Shown: positions 1 through 8,515, counted from the first letter of the stretch. The stretch: DNA of 37,395 bases from Lewinellaceae bacterium (GCA_947476195.1 CANJPT010000035.1:1-37395); one strand, 5' to 3'. Numbers and translations: made by a program. The notes: a model not told the origin generated them from the letters alone.

Positions 1-603
1 AAACTCTCCATTGTGTATTCTTCGCCACCGTTATGATAAATCATAACGGGTAACATTATTCCTCAACCATTTTTCAACAGCTTTCCTTACCTGTATATGA
101 ACTTTCCTACCATCTCTTTTCCTTCTACTGTCAGTACGTCAATGAACTCATATAGAATAACCACAAAGAAAAAATGTGGCAATCAGTATCAAATTTTAAG
201 GAGCAACTTTTTACTCCAGAACTATTCTAATCTCTTACTCGTAAACTGTTCTAATCTGTCATTCGTCGTTATCGGGCCGCAAAGGTAAGAAACTTTAAAT
301 CTTTCAACCAAACAATTTCAATCTTTTTTTTAATCTTTTTTTAACCCCAGTTCCAACCTTAACTTCCAATTCTAAACCTCTATTCTAATCACGTTGTCTT
401 CCAAAGCGGGTGCAAAAGTAGAAACTATTTTTATTCTACCAAGGGCTTCGCCAAATATATTTCATAAAACTTCATTTCGGCAAAGCATAATCGAGGTTGT
501 TATTAGTCTAACATGTTGAAAATAAATGATTAATATCATTTATTCCTGAACAAAGTATTTGAAAAAAAATATTCAATACTTACTGACCTGATCCCAATTC
601 AGA
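1..603. other. AT-rich non-coding stretch, left edge
   Basis: I see no convincing gene here. The DNA is AT-rich with T-runs around 324-345. Two Bacteroidota -7 boxes point leftward (412-420 and 279-287), so a minus-strand transcript probably leaves the window on the left. An ATG on the minus strand at 54-56 opens a frame reading MLPVMIYHNGGEEYTMES up to the window edge. Eighteen open codons are not significant by themselves, so it is only a possible start of the next gene. Downstream of the PurF-like gene a weak interrupted inverted repeat (AGTATT...AATACT, about 554-580) has no U-tract outside the stem, so I do not call it a terminator. Confidence 0.5.
279..312 (-). promoter_or_regulatory. 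Bacteroidota -33/-7 promoter, leftward
   Basis: On the minus strand TACCTTTGC (287 down to 279) matches the Bacteroidota -7 consensus TAnnTTTG. A TTTG (312-309) lies 21 bases upstream as the -33 element. It would drive a leftward transcript with a leader of about 200 bases to the possible start codon at 56. A second -7 box, TACTTTTGC at 412-420, lies further upstream and could add to the same transcript. Confidence 0.5.
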
Positions 604-2496
604 TCAATAGGCCCGTTCGTCCTTGTTTTCAATGTAATTCATGAAAGCCCGATTAACTACCTGATTACCTCCTGGTGTAGGGTAATTGCCTGAAAAATAC
701 CAATCACCTGTGTTTTGAGTACAAGCTGAATGAAGCCCCTTCAACGTTTGGAATATTAGGATCAATTCAGGCTTTAGGTCTTTGGGGCGAACAAGCTCCG
801 CTATTTTGCTACTGATCTGGCAATACTCAAAATGATCATATAGGCTGGTCACTTCATTTCGAACCGCTTCCACTGGCAGATTTTCGGAATTTTTGCACCG
901 CTGGTAGGCCTCTTGCAATAGATTTTCCTGGCCTGTCTCTTTCAATAGCGTTACAAGTGCCTGAAACGCGACGAAGTCACGCATCTTACTCATATCTATA
1001 CCATAACAATCAGGAAAGCGAATCTGAGGCGCACTACTTAAGATTATAATGCGTTTTGGCCTGAGTCGAGCTGTGATACTTACAATGCTATCCCGTAGGG
1101 TGGTACCTCTTACGATGGAATCGTCGAGAAGTACCAAAGTATCCTTATCGTCCTGGCACACTCCATAGGTAACATCATATACATGGTTCACCATATTATT
1201 TCGAACCTTTTTATTCGCTATGAAGGTTCGTTGTTTATCGTCTTTATGAACCAGCTTTTCGTTTCGGGGTCTTACGGCAAGGATCTCAGCTACTTTTTCA
1301 GGGTTAATATCTTTACCCAATGCCAGTATTTGATCTTGTTTCAAAATGTTAAGTTCTGATTCAAGGCCTTCCATGAGGCCATAGTAAGCAGCTTCCGCAG
1401 TATTGGGGATGTAACTGAACACCGTGTGTTTCAAATCAAAGTTAACTGCTTCCAGCACAGGACGAGCGAGGAGTCTACCCAGTTTTTTACGTTCCTGATA
1501 TATTTCGCGGTCGTTGCCTCTGCTGAAATAAATGCGCTCAAAAGAACAGGCACGACGTTCGCGGGGTTCAAGAAAGGGTAGTTCTTCTATCTTCCCATTG
1601 TACTTGACAATTAAGGCATGACCAGGTTTGAGTTCTTTCATGTCCTTAAATCGGACATTAAACACGGACTGGATGGCTGGACGCTCCGAGGCGCCTACCA
1701 CAATTTCATCATCCTGATACCAATAGGCAGGACGTATACCATTGGGATCCCGCATGAGGAACGCATCGCCATGACCAATCATCCCTCCAAGGACATACCC
1801 GCCGTCAAATTTTTTGCTGGCGCGATGTAGTAGCCTTTGGATATCCAGATTTTCGAAGATAAGCTGATTAATATCAGGGTTAGAGTGGCCGTCTGGTTTA
1901 TACCAGGTATGAAGGCGCTGTACTTCGTCGTCGAGGAAGTGCCCGAGCTTTTCGAGTACGGTTACCGTATCGCTCTTTTCTTTTGGATATTGGCCGAGTT
2001 CGACGAGTTCTTTAAAAAGCTCGTCCACGTTGGTCATGTTGAAATTACCTGCCAGCAGGAGGTTTCGGCTTATCCAGTTATTTTGGCGGTGGAAAGGGTG
2101 GACCAATTCGATAGAATTGTCACCGTGCGTACCATAACGAAGGTGGCCCATCAGCACTTCCCCCATATAAGGCATATTCTCCCGTAGCCATGCGGTGTCG
2201 TCCCTATGTTCAGGAGGCGCAGCGTTCAACCTTGCCCATACCATGTCGAAAAGATCGGCGAGGTAGTTGGGCGCGTTGGACCGCTTTCGACTAATATACC
2301 GAGTACCCGGCTTGGGATTTAGTTTGATGGTGGCAATACCAGCACCGTCCTGACCTCTATTGCGCATTTTTTGCAGCAAAAGCTGCATTTTTTGTACACC
2401 ATAGAAGGCTGTGCCGTATTTTTTTTGGTAAAATTCGAGTGGCTTTAGAAGCCTTAGTACGGCAATGCCGCACTCATGTTGGATAATATCGCTCAT
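604..2496 (-). CDS. purF: PurF-type amidophosphoribosyltransferase (long Bacteroidota form)
   Basis: Class II (Ntn) glutamine amidotransferase fused to a type I phosphoribosyltransferase; the family makes 5-phosphoribosylamine from PRPP and glutamine, the first step of purine synthesis. The nucleophile candidate is Cys9 in HECGIAV, so an eight-residue propeptide would have to be removed. The glutaminase part continues with NRGQDGAGIA and GHLRYGTHG. The PRPP loop DDSIVRGTT lies at residues 458-466, so both active sites look intact. At 630 aa the protein is well above the roughly 500 aa of E. coli PurF; the extra length is in the inter-domain region and the C-terminus (ending near GNYPTPGGNQVVN). 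The start is fixed by a promoter box only 7 bases upstream. It may be a second, paralogous PurF beside a standard one elsewhere, so the symbol is tentative. Confidence 0.85.
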   Translation of the reverse strand: MSDIIQHECGIAVLRLLKPLEFYQKKYGTAFYGVQKMQLLLQKMRNRGQDGAGIATIKLNPKPGTRYISRKRSNAPNYLADLFDMVWARLNAAPPEHRDDTAWLRENMPYMGEVLMGHLRYGTHGDNSIELVHPFHRQNNWISRNLLLAGNFNMTNVDELFKELVELGQYPKEKSDTVTVLEKLGHFLDDEVQRLHTWYKPDGHSNPDINQLIFENLDIQRLLHRASKKFDGGYVLGGMIGHGDAFLMRDPNGIRPAYWYQDDEIVVGASERPAIQSVFNVRFKDMKELKPGHALIVKYNGKIEELPFLEPRERRACSFERIYFSRGNDREIYQERKKLGRLLARPVLEAVNFDLKHTVFSYIPNTAEAAYYGLMEGLESELNILKQDQILALGKDINPEKVAEILAVRPRNEKLVHKDDKQRTFIANKKVRNNMVNHVYDVTYGVCQDDKDTLVLLDDSIVRGTTLRDSIVSITARLRPKRIIILSSAPQIRFPDCYGIDMSKMRDFVAFQALVTLLKETGQENLLQEAYQRCKNSENLPVEAVRNEVTSLYDHFEYCQISSKIAELVRPKDLKPELILIFQTLKGLHSACTQNTGDWYFSGNYPTPGGNQVVNRAFMNYIENKDERAY

Positions 2497-2502
2497 TGGG
2501 GT

Positions 2503-2511
2503 GCAAAGGTA
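2503..2511 (-). promoter_or_regulatory. -7 box, nearly leaderless PurF-like promoter
   Basis: TACCTTTGC on the minus strand, ending 7 bases before the ATG at 2496. With transcription starting a few bases after the box, the mRNA leader would be almost absent. No clear -33 TTTG is seen at the usual distance. Confidence 0.55.
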
Positions 2512-2781
2512 AAAAAGGGGAGCTTGATTTGTAGCTGTTAAATAAGGTTTCGAAGGGTGCTTGAGAAAGCTTGGCTTACTACGAATCCTGGCGATCTATA
2601 ATTTCATCAAAAATACTACCTATCTCCTTCCGGACATTTACAATGTCCCCTCCTCAACAGACTAATTACCTGTTCAAACAGAAGTGTAGTCCAGGAGGAT
2701 GGCCCGTTGAAGCAAGCTCTTTTTCACTTTTGAATCGATGGGTATGATTACTGGGCGAAGGCAATTGACTTGTCTTATTGC

Positions 2782-2907
2782 CTAGCAGCCTAATTTTTGA
2801 AGTAGCCAGGCACCAAATAGCAACGACATGGTGCCTTTCAACGTAAAAAAAATGACTCCTGCCCAGCCTAGTTTTCGCAGGTAATCCTTCAAGTTCTTTT
2901 TTTCCAT
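2782..2907 (-). CDS. 41-aa single-pass membrane protein
   Basis: A small protein of unknown function. It has a basic, polar N-terminus (MEKKNLKDYLRKLGW) followed by one hydrophobic segment (about residues 15-37, AGVIFFTLKG...LLFGAWLLQ) and ends in LGC. It resembles small Bacteroidota peptides with a K/R-rich head and the motif LGW(A/I)GxxFFxxKG, which I recall as conserved but unnamed; that link is by memory of pattern only. The frame is open further upstream to 3102, but that extension is not protein-like, and ATG at 2907 gives the sensible start. A 7-bp hairpin (2759-2765 with 2777-2783) overlaps the stop codon but has no U-tract. Confidence 0.5.
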   Translation of the reverse strand: MEKKNLKDYLRKLGWAGVIFFTLKGTMSLLFGAWLLQKLGC

Positions 2908-3308
2908 GTTTAGCGGTACTTTATCCTCTTTCAGAATAGATTGTGTGTGGGTATTAAGGCAGATGGTTGAATTTTGTGTCATTATTGGATTCGCACCCAA
3001 GTCTTGCGCACAGTGCGGAATGCCACCCAAAACGATTTTTATGAAAATAAGTTGATACGGATAGGCTAAAAAACTGAACTTAATGCTCGTATAGCCTTGC
3101 AAACCGGATTAACGCTGCCACAGACACGGTTCGATTTGCTCAAAAGGTGGTTAATCCAAGTGATTAAAGCACAAAAAAATAAAGGCTATTATATAAGGTA
3201 TACAATGATTTGCTGAAGCTTCACACACTCAGGCATCAATTATTCAGAACAGTGGGTTAGCAGCTCTACTTTTGCAACACTAACTAAATTCTTTTCAACT
3301 TCATTAAC
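2908..3308. other. Intergenic region between divergent small genes
   Basis: 401 bases with no gene I can support. It separates the leftward 41-aa peptide from the rightward OB-fold gene. The only signal recognised is the plus-strand -7 box at 3267-3275. Confidence 0.5.
3267..3275 (+). promoter_or_regulatory. -7 box upstream of OB-fold gene
   Basis: TACTTTTGC matches TAnnTTTG, 33 bases before the ATG at 3309. No convincing -33 TTTG is visible. Confidence 0.5.
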
Positions 3309-3725
3309 ATGACTGGAAAACGTATTCTTCTCCTAATTATGGGTCTTGGCCTCATCGGTACTGCTATTGGATATTTCCTTTGGAACAAGCCTCATGAAAA
3401 CATGACCACCTCCAAGGCTGAAGCTACTGTGGAAGCTTCCGCACTATTTCAATCGTACAATACTGATGAAAACGCAGCTAATGGCAAATACCTAGGCAAA
3501 ACCATAGCAGTAACTGGCAAAGTTAAAGAAACCTCTAAAGCAGAAGGCAGCCCCAGCAAAATCACCCTCGAAACTGGTGATGAGTTTGGCGTAATCTGTG
3601 AATTGGATGCACTAAGTCAGCATTCCAGAACAGATTTTACGGCGGGCGAAACCGTCACCTTCAAGGGTAAATGCGATGGCATCAACCTTGATGTCCAGCT
3701 ATCCCGATGTGTTGAAGTCAAATAA
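3309..3725 (+). CDS. Membrane-anchored OB-fold (tRNA_anti-like) protein
   Basis: A 138-aa protein with an N-terminal hydrophobic helix (about residues 5-23) that would anchor it facing the periplasm. A single OB-fold-like domain follows (about residues 50-137) with the pattern GKxIAVTGKV, KITLETGDEFGVIC and GETVTFKGKCDG. This is typical of the tRNA_anti-like family found throughout Bacteroidota, whose ligand is unknown; nucleic-acid binding is implied only by the fold name. The yceI-family gene follows 99 bases later on the same strand, so the two may be expressed together. Confidence 0.6.
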   Translation: MTGKRILLLIMGLGLIGTAIGYFLWNKPHENMTTSKAEATVEASALFQSYNTDENAANGKYLGKTIAVTGKVKETSKAEGSPSKITLETGDEFGVICELDALSQHSRTDFTAGETVTFKGKCDGINLDVQLSRCVEVK

Positions 3726-3824
3726 AATGATAAACCATATTTTTTGGGCAATGAATTCGTCAGGCCCATTGTTTAACAATTGAATCGTCCAAGATAGCTT
3801 TCATTCACGCAAACAAAGAATAAC

Positions 3825-4382
3825 ATGCAAAAATCAATCATTTTCCTCGTAGCTCTTTTCGCGTTTACGACAACTGCATCAGCCCAAAAATTCTTTACCC
3901 GCGATGGTAAAGTCAAATTTGATGCAACTGCACCCACTTCACCTGAAAAAATTGATGGCTTGAGCAATAGCGTCACCGCTGTTTTAGACGCCTCCAATGG
4001 GAATTTTCAGTGGGCTGTGCTGGTTAAAGGTTTTCAATTTGAAAAATCTTTGATGCAAGAGCACTTTAATGAGAACTACATGGAGTCTGGTAAGTACCCT
4101 AAGGCAACTTTTGTAGGCAAGATAACCAACCTGAGTGAAGTAAATCTGGCTAAGGATGGAACTTACAATGCCATTGTAGCTGGGCAAATGACCATGCACG
4201 GTGTAACTAAGGACATTACAGCCAATGGCGCGCTCACCGTTATCGGTGGCAATATTAAAGTCAATGCAGGATTTAACCTAAGTCTTGCCGACTTCAATAT
4301 TGACATTCCATCTTTAGTCAGTGACAAAATAGCAAAAGAAGCCAAAATACTGGTGGATGCTTTGCTCGTACCGAAACAGTAA
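3825..4382 (+). CDS. Secreted YceI-family protein
   Basis: A 185-aa protein with a clear signal peptide (residues 1-20, ending TTTASA before QKF). The rest is one YceI lipocalin-like barrel: FxxRDGKVKFDATAP at the start, HFNENYMESGKYPKATF in the middle, then MTMHGVTKDI and a C-terminal SLVSDKIAKEAKI. YceI barrels bind amphiphilic or isoprenoid-like lipids in a hydrophobic cavity in the periplasm; the ligand here cannot be read from sequence. Its 3' end converges with aroB, leaving only 39 bases between the stops. Confidence 0.85.
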   Translation: MQKSIIFLVALFAFTTTASAQKFFTRDGKVKFDATAPTSPEKIDGLSNSVTAVLDASNGNFQWAVLVKGFQFEKSLMQEHFNENYMESGKYPKATFVGKITNLSEVNLAKDGTYNAIVAGQMTMHGVTKDITANGALTVIGGNIKVNAGFNLSLADFNIDIPSLVSDKIAKEAKILVDALLVPKQ

Positions 4383-4421
4383 TTAGATGCTAAATGATTG
4401 ACTGTCAGCCTGGCCTTTGAT

Positions 4422-5522
4422 TCAACTGTTTCTAAATGCGTTGTAAGATATCAGGCATCGCTCCAGATCTAATTGGGTAGGTTCAATAATTTTCATCGAA
4501 AACAGCTTTTCGTCCGGTACAGCCAAGCGCACTGTACCGGACGAATTTTTTTTATCCTGTTTCATGAGGTCCCAAATAGCAGGGATGATTAACGGGTCAA
4601 TGATCCTGTGCGGAAAAACATTTTGGCCCAATGCCAAGATTTCAGCACGAAGTATACTTTTCTCTAAACCTGTCGAAGCCTCCGTGAGGGTGGATTCAAT
4701 GTCAGATTCGCAGATCATACCAATATAAATCGCTTCACCATGCGTGAGCGGTTCAGGAGCGTCCAGAAACCAACTTTCCAACGCATGGCCAATACTATGG
4801 CCAAAATTCAAGAGCATTCGCGCGCCCTTTTCTAATGGGTCTTCTTGAACGATCCGCACTTTTACGGCGATAGATTTTCTAAGTATATCTAACCAATTGA
4901 GCGAAGTGAGGGGTACACTTGACGTTGCCCACTCCCTTAGTTGCCTTCCCAGTTCGAGATCACCGATCAACGCATGTTTGATTACTTCAGCAAAACCACT
5001 GGACAATTCGCGGTATGGCAAAGTTTTTAGAAAAAAAGGATCCATGAAAACGGCGGCAGGCTTTTGGAAAACTCCAATTGAGTTTTTTATTCCCTGAAAA
5101 TCAATACCCGTTTTCCCGCCAATGGCGGCATCCGTCATGGAGAGTAAGGTAGTGGGGATCTGAACAAAATCGATTCCCCGTTTCCAGGTAGCAGCACAGA
5201 AGCCTCCCATGTCGCCGATGACCCCGCCGCCCAGGTTGATGACAACTGCTTGGCGATCAAGTTTGGCATCCAGCATAGCTTGCCAGATATTTGCGCAGGT
5301 AGCGAGTTTTTTTTGCGCTTCACCGGAATGGATTTGAGTCAGCAGGTTTTTTTTTGACAGCTCTGTTTTCTCCAAAAAATAAGGGAGACAATATTGGCAG
5401 GTATGCTCGTCACAGAGGATAACCACCTGCGAATAGTGCTGCTTTTCAAGCCAATCCGGAAAAGTGTCGGCAAGTGGGCCTAAAAAGATGGGGGAATTTT
5501 GAAGTTGAAATGTTGGCGACAT
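4422..5522 (-). CDS. aroB: 3-dehydroquinate synthase
   Basis: Converts DAHP to 3-dehydroquinate in the shikimate pathway, NAD- and divalent-metal-dependent, in the cytosol. At 366 aa it is the normal length. The NAD-binding loop GGGVIGDMGGF is at residues 98-108, followed by QIPTTLLSMTDAAIGGKTGID (substrate-binding Lys137). Metal ligands expected from the family are present: Glu179 in FAEVIKH, His242 in NFGHSIGHALE and His261 in HGEA. The histidine kinase gene lies 81 bases upstream on the same strand, so the two could share a transcript. No other shikimate gene is nearby. Confidence 0.95.
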   Translation of the reverse strand: MSPTFQLQNSPIFLGPLADTFPDWLEKQHYSQVVILCDEHTCQYCLPYFLEKTELSKKNLLTQIHSGEAQKKLATCANIWQAMLDAKLDRQAVVINLGGGVIGDMGGFCAATWKRGIDFVQIPTTLLSMTDAAIGGKTGIDFQGIKNSIGVFQKPAAVFMDPFFLKTLPYRELSSGFAEVIKHALIGDLELGRQLREWATSSVPLTSLNWLDILRKSIAVKVRIVQEDPLEKGARMLLNFGHSIGHALESWFLDAPEPLTHGEAIYIGMICESDIESTLTEASTGLEKSILRAEILALGQNVFPHRIIDPLIIPAIWDLMKQDKKNSSGTVRLAVPDEKLFSMKIIEPTQLDLERCLISYNAFRNS

Positions 5523-5603
5523 GAATCAGTTTGTATTGGAAGTTAATGGTGGAATTGATACTCATCCATGCACGATCCATAACATTTAGCTCATAACTTC
5601 TCT

Positions 5604-6881
5604 TCATCCTTGCGGCATCCTTATCTCGATCTGGGTTCCCTTGCCCAATTCACTTGTCAGGCTAAGTTTCCATCGGTGTTCTTTGCACATGGTTTTTACG
5701 TAGAAAAGCCCAAGTCCAAAACCTTTTACATTGTGTACGTTGCCTGTAGGTACACGGTGGAATTTGTCGAACACACGCTTTTGATGTTCTTTTGGAATTC
5801 CTATACCATTGTCTTGAACACTTAGAACCAGGTAGTTGCCCTCGTTATGAAGTCCGATATAGATGTCTGGCTTTCCTTTGGAATACTTCACACCATTGTC
5901 TACCAGGTTGTGAAGGATATTTGTGAGGTGAAGTTTGTCTGCGCGAACGATTGGCTTGGCGGCTTTGAGGTCAAGGTAAAGGGTTCCGTTTTTATCGTTT
6001 ACTTTTAATTCAATGGACGGCGAAATATTGTGGATGAGTTCGATCATGTCAATTTCCTCCACATTCAATTCGATGTTATCACGCTCGATCTTAGCGAGTT
6101 GAAGTACTTTTTCTACCTGGGTATTAAGTCTTAAAACCTGTTCCTTGATAATACCTGCATAACGATTGAGGCGAGGGTCCTCCCGAATTTTCTCGTTTTT
6201 CAAAAAAACATCGGTAGAGATGTTTATGGTCGAAATGGGCGTTTTAAACTCATGAGTCATGTTATTGATGAAGTCTCGCTGCAACTCCGACAACTGTTTC
6301 TGCCGCAAGATCACAAAGATGGAGTAAATAAAAAACAACACGGTGAGGAGCATAAGAGCGGTAAAGCCAACAACCAACCAAATACTGCTAAGAATATTGG
6401 CGCTTTTGCCAGGAAAAAGCACCCCGAAATAGTAAATAAAATCCTGGTCATAGTGCTTTGGCAAAGGCTCTGCCAATGGCACCGAATCGTCTTTTTTGGT
6501 GGAGTATTTTACCAGTTTTCCGCGCACCATTTGATCACTGGAGCAGTCAAAGATACCGTATTCGTAGTCTTCTTTGAGCCCCTGGGCTTCGAAGGCCTTT
6601 CCAAGTACATGCTCCAGATCACCTGCTTCAAACACATTATTGACATTTACGACCCAATAATTGGTTGACACTTGCTGCACGAGTTTTTGGGAGGGCAGCG
6701 CAAACAGATTCATTTGAGCCAATTGATTGGCAGCGTCGAGCATGGCCTGGTTTACCCGACGGTTAAATTCCTGTTCCTGCAAATTCCAGGTGCGAAGTAC
6801 CCAATAGGTCTGTACGGCTAAAAGGCTTAGGCTAGCCAGAGCGCCCAACACAATGACCCGGCGAATGATGGTATTTCTCAT
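5604..6881 (-). CDS. Sensor histidine kinase
   Basis: A two-component sensor of 425 aa. It has TM1 (about residues 8-28), a periplasmic sensing region (about 31-163) without a recognised fold, TM2 (about 166-192), then the dimerisation/phosphoacceptor domain with His210 in NNMTHEFKTP. The ATPase domain has the N-box (NILHNLVDNGVKY, 321-333), G1 box (QDNGIGIP, 356-363) and G2 box (GFGLGLFYVK, 387-396). All catalytic motifs are intact. No response regulator lies on either side (aroB downstream, ribosomal genes upstream), so its partner must be encoded elsewhere. The input signal is unknown. Confidence 0.9.
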   Translation of the reverse strand: MRNTIIRRVIVLGALASLSLLAVQTYWVLRTWNLQEQEFNRRVNQAMLDAANQLAQMNLFALPSQKLVQQVSTNYWVVNVNNVFEAGDLEHVLGKAFEAQGLKEDYEYGIFDCSSDQMVRGKLVKYSTKKDDSVPLAEPLPKHYDQDFIYYFGVLFPGKSANILSSIWLVVGFTALMLLTVLFFIYSIFVILRQKQLSELQRDFINNMTHEFKTPISTINISTDVFLKNEKIREDPRLNRYAGIIKEQVLRLNTQVEKVLQLAKIERDNIELNVEEIDMIELIHNISPSIELKVNDKNGTLYLDLKAAKPIVRADKLHLTNILHNLVDNGVKYSKGKPDIYIGLHNEGNYLVLSVQDNGIGIPKEHQKRVFDKFHRVPTGNVHNVKGFGLGLFYVKTMCKEHRWKLSLTSELGKGTQIEIRMPQG

Positions 6882-6921
6882 TGGATATTGAATGATTTAA
6901 TGGGTGATTTATTTTCTATAC

Positions 6922-6963
6922 AAAAAAAGCGAAACCCTCCGCTAAGCAGTTGGTTTCGCTTTT
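6922..6963 (-). terminator. Intrinsic terminator of the rpsF-rpsR-rplI operon
   Basis: A perfect 12-bp stem (6925-6936 with 6952-6963; AAAAGCGAAACC and its complement) with a 15-base loop. Read on the minus strand it is followed by seven T (6928-6922). It lies about 105 bases after the rplI stop and before the histidine kinase gene, so it should separate the two. Confidence 0.85.
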
Positions 6964-7068
6964 AAATAGTTCTTTACAGGATTTAGTTCTTGACAGGAGA
7001 CAGCAATTTACAGATAGCTAGACGCTGTGAACCTTGTAATCTGGTCAGAAAAAACTGTAAAATTTAGA

Positions 7069-7539
7069 TTAGTCATCCATTTCAACTGCACTACCACCTT
7101 CGTTGACAACCTCAAATTTGAGGTCAGCTATTACTTCAGGGTGGAATTTGAGGATGGCCGTATACGAACCGAGTTCTTTTACCTCCTCGGGCATTTCGAT
7201 AATGCGTTTTTCAGCATCGACGCCAAACTCCGTCAAGGCGTTGACAAGGTGCTGTGCAGTGACCGAACCAAAAAGTCGGCCATTTTCGCTGGCTTTGGCT
7301 GCGATTTTGATTTTAGCACCAGCCAATTTGGCTAACACATCTTTGAAAGCTGCGATAATAACGGCTTCTTTTTTAGAGCCTTGCTTTTTCATGCCTTCAA
7401 GGCGGGCCAGGTTTGGCTTATTGGCTACAATACCCAAGCCTTGTGGGATGAGGTAGTTGCGTCCGTAGCCGTCTTTCACTTTTACGACGTCGTGCTTGGC
7501 ACCTACCTTGTCAATATGTTCGAGCAGAATGATATTCAT
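7069..7539 (-). CDS. rplI: 50S ribosomal protein L9
   Basis: Large-subunit protein binding 23S rRNA near L1. At 156 aa it is close to the usual length. It opens with the family signature MNIILLEHIDKVGAKHDVVKVKDGYGRNYLIPQG, followed by the connecting helix and the C-terminal RNA-binding domain (GRLFGSVT, about residues 86-93). It is the last gene of rpsF-rpsR-rplI, 20 bases after rpsR. The C-terminus carries an acidic tail (...VEMDD). Confidence 0.96.
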   Translation of the reverse strand: MNIILLEHIDKVGAKHDVVKVKDGYGRNYLIPQGLGIVANKPNLARLEGMKKQGSKKEAVIIAAFKDVLAKLAGAKIKIAAKASENGRLFGSVTAQHLVNALTEFGVDAEKRIIEMPEEVKELGSYTAILKFHPEVIADLKFEVVNEGGSAVEMDD

Positions 7540-7559
7540 TGCTGTTGAATTTTAAATGT

Positions 7560-7829
7560 TTATTTCATCAAGTCGGCCACGAAAGGCAGAATTGCCAAAT
7601 GACGTGCGCGTTTAACGGCAGTGGCTACACGGCGCTGATACTTCAGGCTGTTGCCTGTGATACGGCGTGGAAGTAATTTGCCCTGTTCGTTGATGAATTG
7701 AATCAGGAAGTCCGCGTCTTTGTAGTCAATATACTTGATGCCAAATTTGCGGAAACGGCAGTATTTTTTGCCACGCAACCCGAGTTTTGGGTTACTGAGG
7801 AACTTGACATCTTCTCTTGAAGCAGCCAT
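7560..7829 (-). CDS. rpsR: 30S ribosomal protein S18
   Basis: Small-subunit protein that pairs with S6 on the 16S rRNA platform. The 89-aa protein has the typical core: [17 protein letters not shown], then [34 protein letters not shown]. It is the middle gene of the operon; rpsF ends 39 bases upstream and rplI starts 20 bases downstream. The single Cys in KYCRF is not part of an obvious zinc motif. Confidence 0.96.
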   Translation of the reverse strand: MAASREDVKFLSNPKLGLRGKKYCRFRKFGIKYIDYKDADFLIQFINEQGKLLPRRITGNSLKYQRRVATAVKRARHLAILPFVADLMK

Positions 7830-7868
7830 AAGTATGGAACGAATGAGTGATTGGTGAATGAATGAATT

Positions 7869-8306
7869 TTAAGCGTCGAGGTCAACGACTTCGGGAGCCG
7901 ATACTGTTTCGAGCGCCTTTTCTTCAGCAGCAACGACTGCAGGAGCAGAAGATTCTTTCTTCTTGCTGCGCGAGCCAATAAGGCCTTTGCGTTTGTCGTC
8001 GTTGTACTTGATGCCGTACTTATCGAGTTTAACCGTCAGGAAACGCATGAGATTTTCATTGCGTTTGAGGTTCAATTCGAATTTTACCAACCATTCGGAA
8101 GATTCACAAGCGAACTCGATACAGTAGTAAATGCCTGTAGAGCGCTTGGTAATAGCATAGGCCAATTGACGGAGGCCCGTTTCATCCACATGGATAATCG
8201 TCGCACCAGCGCCTGTTATCTCTTTTTGGATGTTTTCCGCTGTCGCTTTTACTTCATCGCCCGACAGCACTGGGTTTACGATGAAGTTGACTTCGTAATG
8301 TCTCAT
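7869..8306 (-). CDS. rpsF: 30S ribosomal protein S6
   Basis: Binds S18 on the small subunit. I choose the ATG at 8306 (MRHYEVNFIVNPVLSGDEV), which matches the usual S6 N-terminus and gives 145 aa; the frame is open upstream but that part overlaps the promoter. The core shows GLRQLAYAITKRSTGIYYCIEF and NLKRNENLMRFLTVKL. Beyond the roughly 100-aa fold is a C-terminal tail rich in Lys, Ser, Ala and Glu (about residues 112-145), a common low-complexity extension in S6. It is first in the operon, divergent from rbfA. Confidence 0.95.
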   Translation of the reverse strand: MRHYEVNFIVNPVLSGDEVKATAENIQKEITGAGATIIHVDETGLRQLAYAITKRSTGIYYCIEFACESSEWLVKFELNLKRNENLMRFLTVKLDKYGIKYNDDKRKGLIGSRSKKKESSAPAVVAAEEKALETVSAPEVVDLDA

Positions 8307-8355
8307 TATGAGTCTGTTATTGAAAAAAAGAATGAACGTTTTATGAAAAACGGGC

Positions 8356-8388
8356 GCAAAAGTAGTAAACAACCCGTTCTTATGCAAA
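8356..8388 (-). promoter_or_regulatory. rpsF operon promoter
   Basis: Minus-strand -7 box TACTTTTGC (8364-8356) with a TTTG at 8388-8385, spaced 20 bases apart, a good match to the Bacteroidota -33/-7 promoter. The leader to rpsF is about 45 bases. Confidence 0.65.
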
Positions 8389-8445
8389 TCTGTTTCCAAA
8401 TTTAATTTTGGATTGAAACAAATCTTTCTGACCCCGATGAAAAAC

Positions 8446-8454
8446 TACCTTTGC
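8446..8454 (+). promoter_or_regulatory. -7 box upstream of rbfA
   Basis: TACCTTTGC on the plus strand, about 60 bases before the rbfA ATG. The -33 region holds only an imperfect TTTCTG around 8424. Together with the rpsF promoter it makes a divergent pair inside 210 bases. Confidence 0.5.
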
Positions 8455-8515
8455 GGCACCTTTTTAGTTGTGATGCTGTTATACCATCACGCATTCACCT
8501 CAACATTTCATAATT

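Noticed and set aside
97-288. 63-codon plus-strand frame near the left edge
   Set aside because: Ser/Asn-rich low-complexity translation, ends inside a minus-strand promoter box, no similarity recognised.
2908-3102. N-terminal extension of the 41-aa membrane peptide to 106 aa
   Set aside because: The extra 65 residues show no pattern, and the internal ATG gives a compact start with a basic head before the membrane helix.
4373-4432. 8-bp inverted repeat GAAACAGT/ACTGTTTC across the yceI-aroB junction
   Set aside because: The arms are 44 bases apart, overlap both coding ends and have no T-run; chance is likely.
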